Shown here piece by piece: positions 1 to 8,400 of a stretch of DNA of 64,000 bases. Numbering within the stretch: the stretch's first letter is position 1; every line of letters begins with the position of its first letter. Under the pieces are notes generated by a model. The model saw only the letters and a program-made list of their open reading frames with translations, searched no databases and was not told the origin of the DNA. The position numbers were made by a program, and so were the translations under genes. This stretch comes from JAKQDH01 sp029558835 (lineage in GTDB: Bacteria > Planctomycetota > Phycisphaerae > UBA1845): NCBI GenBank assembly GCA_035356615.1, contig DAOQSN010000014.1, forward strand, positions 1 through 64,000, written 5' to 3'.

Positions 1-51
1 CCTTCCCGGGGTCGCTAGGGCCGTTTAGGCTCGACAGGTGTCTAACTTGGG

Positions 52-282
52 CTACTTCAGCGTGGGCGCCTGGCCCCAGTGCATCTTGGTCACCAGCTTG
101 TACCAGCGGGCGTAGAGGGGGTTGCGCACGAGCAGCAGGTCGCTGTCGAAGCGGCGGATGGTGACGCGGTCGCCCGGGTGCAGCGGCGAGGAGACCTGTC
201 CGTCGATAATGACCGTGGTGCCCTCGTTGACCGCGTCCGCGTGCACATCGATCACGGCCGAGCGCTCGATGACCAGCGGGCG
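52..282 (-). pseudogene. Truncated duplicate of the NAD kinase 3' end
   Basis: These 231 bases match the last 77 codons (stop included) of the intact nadK gene at 2796-3026 with six differences, about 97% identity. Five of the six are synonymous and one changes Ala to Val. Homology begins exactly at the stop codon and ends abruptly at 282; the sequence beyond has no similarity to nadK. The fragment keeps the C-terminal beta-rich part of the kinase but has no GGDGT nucleotide-binding motif, so it cannot be a working kinase. An open frame continues to about 618 through unrelated sequence and is probably a chance fusion. Confidence 0.85.
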
Positions 283-624
283 TCGGGCGCCCCCCGCGGA
301 ATCTCGCCCAGTACGTCGCGGGCTGCCCCGGGCCCCCTCGCAGCCGGTGCCTCGCGCCTGCCGGCGCGTCGCGGTCGCCGGCCGGCACCCCCGTCCACGG
401 GGCTGCCCACCGACCTCTTCGTCGCTTGGGGCCCAGCCGCCGTCACCCTGGCGATGGACAACGAGACCGATCAGGCTCTCGCCTATCTTGCCTGAAGAAT
501 GGGACGGGGTCGTTGTCAGGCTTCCGAGCAGCCGTGTATCCGATACGGGCGGGCTCCTCGTGGGGAGAGACGACTCTGTCCCGTTGTCTGGTTTGCTTCT
601 GTTGCAGGTCGGAGTCACCGATCG
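283..624. other. Intergenic stretch without a recognised gene
   Basis: The region lies between the nadK fragment and the GH13 stop codon. Open frames exist on both strands, but their Arg/Pro/Ser-rich translations resemble nothing recognisable, and the shift away from nadK similarity at 282 marks a rearrangement junction. I see no convincing RNA gene or regulatory site. Confidence 0.5.
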
Positions 625-2274
625 TCAAGCCTTGAGGAGCACCTTCGCCGCCCAGCGTTCCACATCGATGTCAACCGCTCCGCCCAGTTCGACTTCCTGG
701 CCGGAGAAGAACTCCCGCCACTTACCCGGGCTGGGCATCGGTACGGAGAGCTTCTGATCGTCTGACGAGAAGTTGGCGACGACAACCACTTCGTCGCCCG
801 CGTCGTTCCAGCGATGGTAGGCCACGGACTTCTGGTCCGCCAGGACGCCGTCGATGGCGATGTTGGTCGTCCTCAGGGCATCACGCTCCCGGCGCAACCA
901 GGCGAGCCGCTTATAGTGCTCATGAAGCCCGCCGCCACCGGGAGTACCGAGGTCCTCCCAAGCGATGAAGTTGTGGTCCATGTTCTTGGGCGTGTCCTGG
1001 CCCAAGCTCTGACCGTGGTAGAGCATGGGCTCACCCACGGCGGTGAACAGGACAGTCGCTCCCAGGGCGCTCTTCCGCCGGGCCGTTTCCTCGTCGAAGC
1101 CGGCCTGTTTGACCGCGAGGATGACCCGCTCCTCGTCGTGGCTCTCCAGGTAGTTGACCATGCAGGTGGGACGGTCGCCATATCCCTCGTGGGCGGGATC
1201 AAGCGTGCGAACGGCCCCCTCGAAATCCTCCCACGTGTATCCACCGAACTCCCGTTGACACAGCAGGGCCCGGAGCGCGTAGCAGAAACGGACGTGCCAC
1301 GCCCCGTCCATGTCCGCCATGAGCATCAACCCAGGATCTTCGGGCAAGTGCTCGCCGACGACGTAGGCATCCGGGCGGGCCTGACGCGCCGCCCAGGCCA
1401 GCGTGGGCACGCCATAGCCGTCCGGCGTGACCCCGATGCTCTTGACGTAATCGAAGCGGAAACCGTCAACATGATACTCCTTCACCCAGTGCTCCAACAC
1501 GTCCTTGACGAAGGCTCGGGTAGCCGCCCTGGCGTAGTCCAACTGAGGCAGGCCGAATTCGTTGCCCCCGGCCGGGCCCTGTCCGTACCAGGGGCTCTGT
1601 TCATAAGGGTACATCTCGTTGAAAGGGTGCTTCTCACCGGTGTGCGCCAGGACCATGTCCAGGATGACGGCCAGGCCTTTGCCGTGCGCTTCATCGATCA
1701 GCCACCGCAGCTCGTCGGGCGTGCCGTAGTCCTCATTGGGGGCAAACAGATACGTCGGCGTGTATCCCCAACCCTTGTTCTCGTGGACGCCGAACACGGG
1801 CATCAGTTCGATGGCGTTCATCCCGAGGTCGCTGACGTACCGCAGCCGCTCAACGGCCTCGCGGAAGTCGCGCTGGGGCGTAAAGTCCGCAATGTGCATC
1901 TCGAAGATGAGCAGATCCCGGAAGTGCGGGCGCGGCCACGAATCGTGCTGCCATACGTAGGGGTCCTGCCTCGGCTTAACGATCGCCTTGCGCGGACGGT
2001 CGCCGGGGTCCTTCTCCACGTACCGGGCGTACGGGTCGCAAACTACCAACTCGCCGTCGATCAGGAACTGGTAGGCGAACGCGCCTCTGGGCAGTTCCTT
2101 CTTGACCGTCCACAACCCCTCGTCGATCTGACTCATCGGGTCGGCATCGTGCTTCCAGTCGTTGAAGTCCCCGATCAGGTGCACCGACCGCTTCTGAGGT
2201 GCGTAGAGCGTGAAACTGACGAGCCCATTCTGGTCAATGGCCCCCGGCGGCGGAAGCTGAGGTGGTTGGTCCAT
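625..2274 (-). CDS. GH13 alpha-amylase-family glycosidase with N-terminal CBM48-like domain
   Basis: Probable alpha-glucan-active enzyme (branching or maltooligosyl-hydrolysing type). An N-terminal beta-sandwich (GDFNDW, residues about 35-42) resembles the CBM48/early-set domain of glycogen branching and debranching enzymes. The TIM barrel carries the GH13 regions: DMVLAH (region I), DGFRFD with the nucleophile Asp near residue 275, GEHLPE with the acid/base Glu near 308, and ESHDEE with the His-Asp stabilising pair near 379-380. A short C-terminal beta domain follows. The ATG at 2274 is preferred because CGGAG precedes it; a TTG at 2328 would add 18 residues. The length of about 549 residues fits a complete enzyme without a signal peptide, so it is probably cytoplasmic and acts on storage glucan. 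Exact specificity cannot be read from the sequence. Confidence 0.88.
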   Translation of the reverse strand: MDQPPQLPPPGAIDQNGLVSFTLYAPQKRSVHLIGDFNDWKHDADPMSQIDEGLWTVKKELPRGAFAYQFLIDGELVVCDPYARYVEKDPGDRPRKAIVKPRQDPYVWQHDSWPRPHFRDLLIFEMHIADFTPQRDFREAVERLRYVSDLGMNAIELMPVFGVHENKGWGYTPTYLFAPNEDYGTPDELRWLIDEAHGKGLAVILDMVLAHTGEKHPFNEMYPYEQSPWYGQGPAGGNEFGLPQLDYARAATRAFVKDVLEHWVKEYHVDGFRFDYVKSIGVTPDGYGVPTLAWAARQARPDAYVVGEHLPEDPGLMLMADMDGAWHVRFCYALRALLCQREFGGYTWEDFEGAVRTLDPAHEGYGDRPTCMVNYLESHDEERVILAVKQAGFDEETARRKSALGATVLFTAVGEPMLYHGQSLGQDTPKNMDHNFIAWEDLGTPGGGGLHEHYKRLAWLRRERDALRTTNIAIDGVLADQKSVAYHRWNDAGDEVVVVANFSSDDQKLSVPMPSPGKWREFFSGQEVELGGAVDIDVERWAAKVLLKA

Positions 2275-2542
2275 TGCGCGCAGCTCCGGTGCGTTGCGAT
2301 CCTGCTGTGGGGGTCTCCCATGGGTCAAACCGCGACGGGTATCCTACCGATGCGAACCGTTCGCGGGCAAGCGGCAGCGGGAAGCGGGACAGAGGTGACG
2401 AGACTCCCCGCACCGCTTGCCGCGCCTGGTTCCCGGGGAGCTGCAACTGCCCGGCCGGACCTCTCTTCCCCGCCCGTTTCCATATAGGCTCGGGCAGTCA
2501 TGTTCATGGAGTAACCGGGAGCCTGCGTCGGAGACGTGCACA

Positions 2543-2739
2543 ATGGTGTCCGAGCAGGTCTTACAGGAAGCGGTCCGCCGGCTGGTGGCCGGCGTTCAGC
2601 CTTAGCGGGTCCTTCTCTTCGGCTCGCAAGCGCGCGCTACCGCCAATCACCACAGCGATGTGGACCGGCTGGGGGCGTCGCCACTCGCGTACGGACCGTG
2701 GTTCGTCAGGTGCTTGCCGATGAGGGACTGCCGTTGTAG
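2543..2739 (+). pseudogene. Decayed MNT-type nucleotidyltransferase
   Basis: From ATG 2543 the frame reads about 20 codons and meets an in-frame TAG at 2603-2605. It then continues with RVLLFGSQAR, nine further residues and SDVD, matching the GS-x-A/R ... S-D-x-D signature of MNT/DNA polymerase beta-like nucleotidyltransferases, the antitoxin half of HEPN-MNT modules. After that motif the reading frame is lost; the expected following helix (VRQVLADEGLPL) appears in another frame ending at 2739. One stop plus at least one frameshift within 200 bases indicates a pseudogene. No HEPN partner gene is visible nearby. Confidence 0.72.
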
Positions 2740-2795
2740 TTCGGCGCCAGCGCTGCCTGCCCCGGGCGCGGTGAGTGGGGCGGTCCACGCCGGCC

Positions 2796-3773
2796 CTACT
2801 TCAGCGTGGGCGCCTGCCCCCAGTGCATCTTGGTCACCAGCTTGTACCAGCGGGCGTAGAGGGGGTTGCGCACGAGCAGCAGGTCGCTGTCGAAGCGGCG
2901 GATAGTGACGCGGTCGCCCGGGTGCAGCGGCGAGGAGACCTGCCCGTCGATGATGACCGTGGTGCCCTCGTTGACCACGTCCGCGTGCACGTCGATCACG
3001 GCCGAGCGCTCGATGACCAGCGGGCGGTGGGTGAGCGAGTGCGGGTTCATGGGTGTCAGGATGATGGCATCGACGCCGGCCTGCATGATGGGCCCGCCGG
3101 CGGAGAGGTTGTGAGCGGTCGAGCCCGACGGCGTGCAGACGATGATCCCATCGCCGCGAATCTCGGTGAAGTGCTCGCCGTTGATGGCAATGCCCAGGCG
3201 TACCATGCGATACGGCGGGCCGGCCTGCACCACGCAGTCGTTCACCGCGACGGTCCGCGAGCGTACCTGCCCATCCTGATCCACGGCCGCCTCGAGCAGC
3301 GTGCGCCGGTCGATGAGGTCGTCATCCTGCAAGGCCTGGGTCAAGCACGCCCGAATGTCCTCCACCGAGAACTCGGTGAGGAACCCGAGCTTGCCCATGT
3401 TGATGCCGATGAGCGGCAGTTGCCGGGCCCCGAGCGACCGGGCGACGCCGATGAGCGTTCCGTCGCCGCCGACCACGGCCAGCCGGTCCGCACCGGCCGC
3501 CACCGCCGGGCCCCCGTCGATCGCCAGGTCGGCACCGACGATCGTTGCCTGCCCCTCGGCCAGCGCGCGCAGCGTCGCCAGTGCCTCAGGCACCTCGGCC
3601 TTGTCCGGGTTGCCCAGCAGGTAGATGCTTCTTCTGGCGGCCGGTGATGCCACGTCGTGTTGCTCCACGGAGCGAGTCGGCTCCGTCACGCGCGTGTTCA
3701 GCGTTTCCCGCGTCGCGGGGAAGCACTGCTGCTGCATCCGGGGGGCGTCTCCGCCTCCGCCGCCCTCACCCAC
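2796..3773 (-). CDS. nadK: NAD kinase
   Basis: Phosphorylates NAD to NADP with ATP or polyphosphate in the cytoplasm. The diagnostic GGDGT motif is at residues 102-106, followed by GINMGKLGFLTE, a VNDCVV segment, the GDGIIVCTPSGSTA region and a C-terminal beta-rich domain ending in QAPTLK. The core of about 280 residues is complete. The annotated N terminus runs through a dispersed palindromic repeat, and similarity to NAD kinases begins only near residue 49 (SIYLLGNP), so the true start is probably internal, for example one of the GTG codons at residues 29, 36 or 41. It lies downstream of, and on the same strand as, the secretion locus. Its last 77 codons are duplicated at 52-282. Confidence 0.93.
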   Translation of the reverse strand: MGEGGGGGDAPRMQQQCFPATRETLNTRVTEPTRSVEQHDVASPAARRSIYLLGNPDKAEVPEALATLRALAEGQATIVGADLAIDGGPAVAAGADRLAVVGGDGTLIGVARSLGARQLPLIGINMGKLGFLTEFSVEDIRACLTQALQDDDLIDRRTLLEAAVDQDGQVRSRTVAVNDCVVQAGPPYRMVRLGIAINGEHFTEIRGDGIIVCTPSGSTAHNLSAGGPIMQAGVDAIILTPMNPHSLTHRPLVIERSAVIDVHADVVNEGTTVIIDGQVSSPLHPGDRVTIRRFDSDLLLVRNPLYARWYKLVTKMHWGQAPTLK

Positions 3774-3862
3774 CGCAGGCGGGGGTGGGCATAGGAGTCG
3801 GACGCCGCCGCATGCTTACCGGCGACCGCTGTCGCGGGAAAGCATGGCACCCTCGGCGTCGC
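3762..3862. repeat. Dispersed palindromic repeat, family A (copy 1, inverted)
   Basis: Two hairpin-forming blocks occur here. One (3762-3792) is a GC-rich arm pair around GCAGGC. The other is an imperfect 34-base palindrome at 3812-3845 (ATGCTTACC ... AAGCAT). The same two blocks in the same relative order occur at 46195-46296 and 62932-63023. The 5' end of the nadK open frame lies inside this copy. Confidence 0.7.
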
Positions 3863-4093
3863 GCACGCGGAATACGTATTCCGTTACAGATGGACCATCG
3901 TATCCCCATGCGGCCCGCGGAGGAAAGGGCCCGCGGACGAGCGCTTGCCGTCGGCTGGGCAACAAATCAGGCGGGCCGCACCCCACGCGGAACCCGGGCA
4001 TCGGTCCCTTGCGGGCGACCTGGGAGGCGGCACTCCCGCACCGGCTGCAGAACCGGCACCCGGCGCCGCGACGACCCGAGAAGCCGGCAGTCG
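3863..4093. other. Spacer between lipoprotein gene and nadK
   Basis: With the adjacent repeat this makes a gene-free gap of about 320 bases. A short perfect palindrome, CGGAATACGTATTCCG, lies at about 3879-3894 at the outer edge of the repeat. No gene or convincing promoter was seen. Confidence 0.4.
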
Positions 4094-4828
4094 CTAACCG
4101 CCGGGGGGGGACGGGGACCCGACGGGCGGGCTTTCGGTCACCCCTCTCGCGGCCATCAAGGCGGCGATCCGTCGATTGACGGATGCCTGCCGGGCCGCCA
4201 GTTCGGCATGAAGGCGGGCGGCCGACCAGTGCTGCTCCCGCAGGGCCTTCGCCCCGTCCACCAAGGCCTGGGCCAGCCTGTGCACTTCGCCCGCCAGCCC
4301 CGGCACCGGCGGCGACTCGCGGATCAGCCAGCGGTCCGCCACCCGCACGAGCTGCACCGACTCCAACGGCAGCCGCTGGGCAATCTGGATCGTCACCGAC
4401 GCCTGGTTCCCATCGCTCTGCTCGTCCAGCACGGTAACGTCCTGCGAGAACGGCCCGAGGCGGTTGGCCATCGCCGCCAAGTCGAAGGCATCCACCTGGG
4501 CCGAGCCGAGATGCGTCCGCACCGCCTGGCGCAGCCCCTCGTTAGCGGCCAGCAGACGGTCCACCGCCTGGATGAGTTCAAGGATAGCCGCCCGCTGCTC
4601 GGGTACGATGTAGTGCTCGATGAGGGCGACGCGTCCGGCCTGACGATACTCGTTGACGCGACGAACCACGTCGGCGGGGGAAAGAGAAGCGTTCGGGGGG
4701 GCCAGGGTGGTTACCTCGGCCACCGGCGACGCAGGCTTCGGCGGGGAGCGGCGTTCGCACCCGGCCACAGCCCACCCCGCCAACACCAGCCACACCCCCA
4801 GCAGCGCGCTTCCACCACCCGCCCGCAT
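4094..4828 (-). CDS. Predicted lipoprotein, last gene of the secretion locus
   Basis: A 244-residue protein of unknown function. Starting at ATG 4828 it has a typical lipoprotein signal peptide (hydrophobic LLGVWLVLAGWAVAG followed by Cys near residue 23), so it should be lipid-anchored at a membrane. A Pro-rich linker follows, then a mostly helical region, then a beta-rich stretch (VTVLDE ... VRVADRWLIRES) that resembles the end of NTF2/SnoaL-like folds, and a last helical segment. The upstream in-frame ATG at 4903 would add 25 Arg/Gly-rich residues and is less likely. It starts 71 bases past the stop of the preceding lipoprotein gene. Its position at the end of the gsp-like operon suggests an accessory part of the envelope complex, but this is inference. 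Confidence 0.75.
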   Translation of the reverse strand: MRAGGGSALLGVWLVLAGWAVAGCERRSPPKPASPVAEVTTLAPPNASLSPADVVRRVNEYRQAGRVALIEHYIVPEQRAAILELIQAVDRLLAANEGLRQAVRTHLGSAQVDAFDLAAMANRLGPFSQDVTVLDEQSDGNQASVTIQIAQRLPLESVQLVRVADRWLIRESPPVPGLAGEVHRLAQALVDGAKALREQHWSAARLHAELAARQASVNRRIAALMAARGVTESPPVGSPSPPGG

Positions 4829-4899
4829 GGTGCGTCTCCCGCTCCGCCGGGACCCGCACCCCGATCCGCCGGGAACCACCGCGCCAAACACGCCAGGGG

Positions 4900-5436
4900 T
4901 CAACGCGTGTACTTCGGCACGCGCATGCTCTTGGTTTCCGAACGGGTGCGCCGTCCCAGGGTGTCCTCAAACGTCGTGATCAGCTCAATCTCGTGTCCCG
5001 CAGTGTCCTTACGATTCCAACACAACAGCAGGGCGTAGCCGTCGCCCAGCAGCCCCGGCTTGCGAATGGCGGGCAGGTCTTCCGTCGCGTAACGCCATTC
5101 GCTGTCCAGCGTCCTACTCGTGGTACCGTCGAGAGAGTGCTCAATCCGGTACATCTCAACTTCGATGAGCCCATCCCGAAGCTGACCGGGCTCGGAGCCG
5201 GTGGACAGGTAGACATAATACCACAAACCCTCGGGATCACGATCCCCCGCCTTGTCGAGGTTCAGCCAGGGGTTATCGCTGTACAGGCAGACTACACGGC
5301 GAACGGGAGGCCGGCCGTCGTCCCGCCTCTGCTCGCGCACTGTGCGGGCTTCGCGCGCAGCCCGGCACCCGCTGATTGCCGCGAGCAACACCAGCAGCAT
5401 CCCACCGGCCCGCGCGTACGTTCTCACTTGATCCAT
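4900..5436 (-). CDS. Predicted lipoprotein directly downstream of the secretin, pilotin candidate
   Basis: A 178-residue predicted lipoprotein. Its ATG (5434-5436) follows the TAA of gspD after a single base, so the two are probably translationally coupled. Residues about 11-24 form a hydrophobic signal with lipobox AISGC. The mature part is beta-rich (VVCLYSDNPWLNLD, LWYYVYLS, YALLLCWN) and ends in a basic tail. Secretins usually need a small lipoprotein pilotin to reach the outer membrane, and pilotins are poorly conserved and often encoded beside the secretin. Position and coupling support that role, but no sequence similarity to GspS, PulS or PilF is evident. An ATG six codons upstream (5454) overlaps gspD and is less likely. 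Confidence 0.78.
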   Translation of the reverse strand: MDQVRTYARAGGMLLVLLAAISGCRAAREARTVREQRRDDGRPPVRRVVCLYSDNPWLNLDKAGDRDPEGLWYYVYLSTGSEPGQLRDGLIEVEMYRIEHSLDGTTSRTLDSEWRYATEDLPAIRKPGLLGDGYALLLCWNRKDTAGHEIELITTFEDTLGRRTRSETKSMRVPKYTR

Positions 5437-5437
5437 G

Positions 5438-8400
5438 TTAAAGTCGCTCGGCAACCCGGCGTACCTGGGCTAGGACGGCCTGCACCTGCTCCTGCGTTGC
5501 ACCCCCGGCAGATGCCTGGGTCGTCGGGGCGGGGGGCGGCTCAACGGCGGGGCCGTACCGCTTCGGCTTGGGCCCGTACTGGCCGGGAGCGCCATTCGGC
5601 GACGACGTGGCCGGCACGGGGGGGGACGCCGGGACGGCACCGGTGGCGGGAGCGCTGGATCCCGCGGGCTGGCCTTTCGCGCGCCCAGGACCCAGCAAGG
5701 TCTCATCCGGCACGATCCGCAGGCCCTCCATCAGCGGACTCTTTCGCATGTTGCCCAGCAGGCCGGTCTTGTCCCGCTCCTCCAGGGACAAGCGCCGACG
5801 ATCCTCGTCGGTGCGCAGAACGTTGACGTTCAACACCACCAGCAGTTCCGTCTTCTGGTGGGTGATGTTGGTGGTGCGGAACAACGCCCCCAACAACGGC
5901 ACGTCGCCCAGCAGCGGCACCTTCGTCTCGCCCTGGGACTTGCGGTCCGTAATCAGCCCGCCGATGACCACCGTCTCTCCGTCGCGCACCGTCACCCAGG
6001 ACTCAACCGTGCGATCGTTAATGATGGGCTGGGAGAGCCCCTCGGTCAGTTGCACGGTGTCCCCGCTGAAATTGGAGATCTCCTGCTTGATCTGGATCGT
6101 AACGTACCCATCCGGGCTGATCTGCGGCTTCGCCGTCAAGACGATGCCCACGTCCTGCGACCCCACGCTGGACTGGAGCCCCCCCTGGGTGTTGACCGTC
6201 GTGTTCGTGACCATGGGAATCTGGTCGGCAATGGTGATCTTGCCCTCCTGGCCGTTCTGAACCATGACCACCGGGCGCGAGAGCACCTCCAGGCGGCTGT
6301 TGGATTGCAGCGTCCGCAGTACGAAACTGAAGTCCTCACCGGTCATGGTGAAGCTGAGCCCCTGCCCGCCGCCCAAGCCGGCGGCCCCCAGCGTCGTGCC
6401 GATGACCGAGTCGAAGTCCGGCCCGATCGGCAGGCCGGTGTTGGGATGCAGCACCGCGTGCTCGCTGAAGCGCAGGTCCTGCCCCGCGAACTCCATGCCC
6501 AGGGCCAGGTTCTCCTGGAGCTGCACCTCCGCGATCAGCACCCGGAGCATCACCTGCGGCTCGGGTCGGTCCAGCTCGTCGATCAGCCGCATGGTCTGCT
6601 GGTAGTAGCGCGGGCTGACGCCCAGCAGCAGGGAGTTGCTGCTTTCCTCGTCACCGACGGCCTCAACAGAGACCATCTTCTCCGCCCGGCGCAGGCGGGA
6701 GATCTGGTCGTCGATCTCCGCCAGCGGCTGTTGCTCCTGCTCAACGAAGCTGCGCACGGCCGTTGCCAGTTCCGGCGCCTTGCGGAACCGGGCCTTGACC
6801 ACTTCGTTGATCCGCTCCTCGGTGTCCTGCCCGTCCAGGTAGCGTACCAGTTCCTCGACCATGCGCAGGTCCACCTCCGCCCCCGCGGCGATGATGGTGT
6901 TGGTCCGCCGGTCGGGACTGAAGCGCAGCTTCTGGCCGACGTTGGCCAGACCCTGCTCGGCGCCCTCCAGGCCGAAGACAAGCTGCTGCGCGGTTTCGCC
7001 TTCGGCGCCGCCGCCCTCACCCTCGAACAGGCTGGTAAGCTGTTCCACCATGGCCTCCGCGTCGCTGTTGACCAGCGGGAAGAGGCGGATTTCGGACTGG
7101 ACGGGCCGCGTCTGGTCGAAATCCTCGATCATGCTCTGGAGCAGGTCCATGCTCTCGGCCGGCGCCATCACCATCAAGGCGTTGGTCCGGCGATCGGGCT
7201 TCAACTGGATGTCCTGCCGCAACAGCTTCCGCGTCGTCTTGCTGCCGTCGGGCTGCGTCTGCTGGAAGCTGAGGATGACGGCTTCCTCGTCGTTGCCGCC
7301 CTGGGGGTTGAGCAGGGTCTCCTCGAGAAGCTGGGCGAAGTCCTCGGCCAACTGGTATTGCAGACGGACCATCTTCACCATCATGTCGCGCACCGGCGAC
7401 GCGGTGTCGAGTCGGTGGATCACCTCGCGAATGTTCTCCATCTCCGTCGGGGACGCCCAGACGATCAGGGCGTTCGTACGCAGGTCCGCCTCAACGCCCG
7501 CGGCATCGGTCCGCCCGCTGGCGCCTTCCGCCTGCGAGGTGAAGAGACTCTCGATCTTCTCCGCGAGCGTCTCCGCCTTGCTGTACTTGAGCGGGAAAAT
7601 CTCGAACTGGCGGGCCAGCGTCGAGGGCTTGTCGAGCAGTTCCAGCAGACCGATGAGCACGGCGTGATCATCCTTGGAGGCCAGGCAAATCAGGCTGTTC
7701 GTCGCCTCGTCGGCGAGCACGGCCACCGGCGTCTGCTCGGTCTGCCGCCCCTCGCGCCGGGTGTCGAACAACTCCTGCATGCGGGCGGCGAGTTTGGCGG
7801 CCGAGCCGAACTGCAGCGGGTAGATGGCAAACGTCGCCGTCAGCGGCCCCGCCTCCACGTCCAGGCGGCAGATCAGGTCGGCGGCCCGCTCCATCACGTC
7901 CTGCATGCCCGCGATGATCAGGGAGTTGCCGCGCGGGTCCGGGATGATCGTGGGGGCCTGAAAGGAGTCCGACTCCGAGGCGCTCTGCATGCCGTCAAAC
8001 AGCTCATCGAGCATGTTGGCCAGCACGGTGGCATCCGCGTACTGCAACGGGAAGATACGGGTGGACTCGATCAGCGGCTGGGCGGAAAGCGTCGTCACCA
8101 GCGCCTGGATTTCCTCGAAGTCCTCGACGCTGGAAGCGATGACCAGGGCGTTGCTCCGCCCGTCCGCGACCAGCACCGGCGTATCCTCGACCTGCTCGGT
8201 TTCCTGGCGCAACTGCTGCTTGCGCTGCCAGAGCTCGTCGATCTTGTCCTTCAGGTCGGTGGCCGACAGCCGCCCGCAGGGCACCACCCGGATCTGGTCG
8301 AACAGCGGCGTCGGTTTGCTGTCCAACTGCTCCACGATGGTGACGATCTCGTCGTAGTTCTCGTCGGACGCGGAGACGATGAGCGTATTGCTGCGGATAT

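Noticed and set aside
814..2487. 557-codon open frame opposite the GH13 gene
   Set aside because: The GH13 catalytic motifs on the minus strand decide the coding strand.
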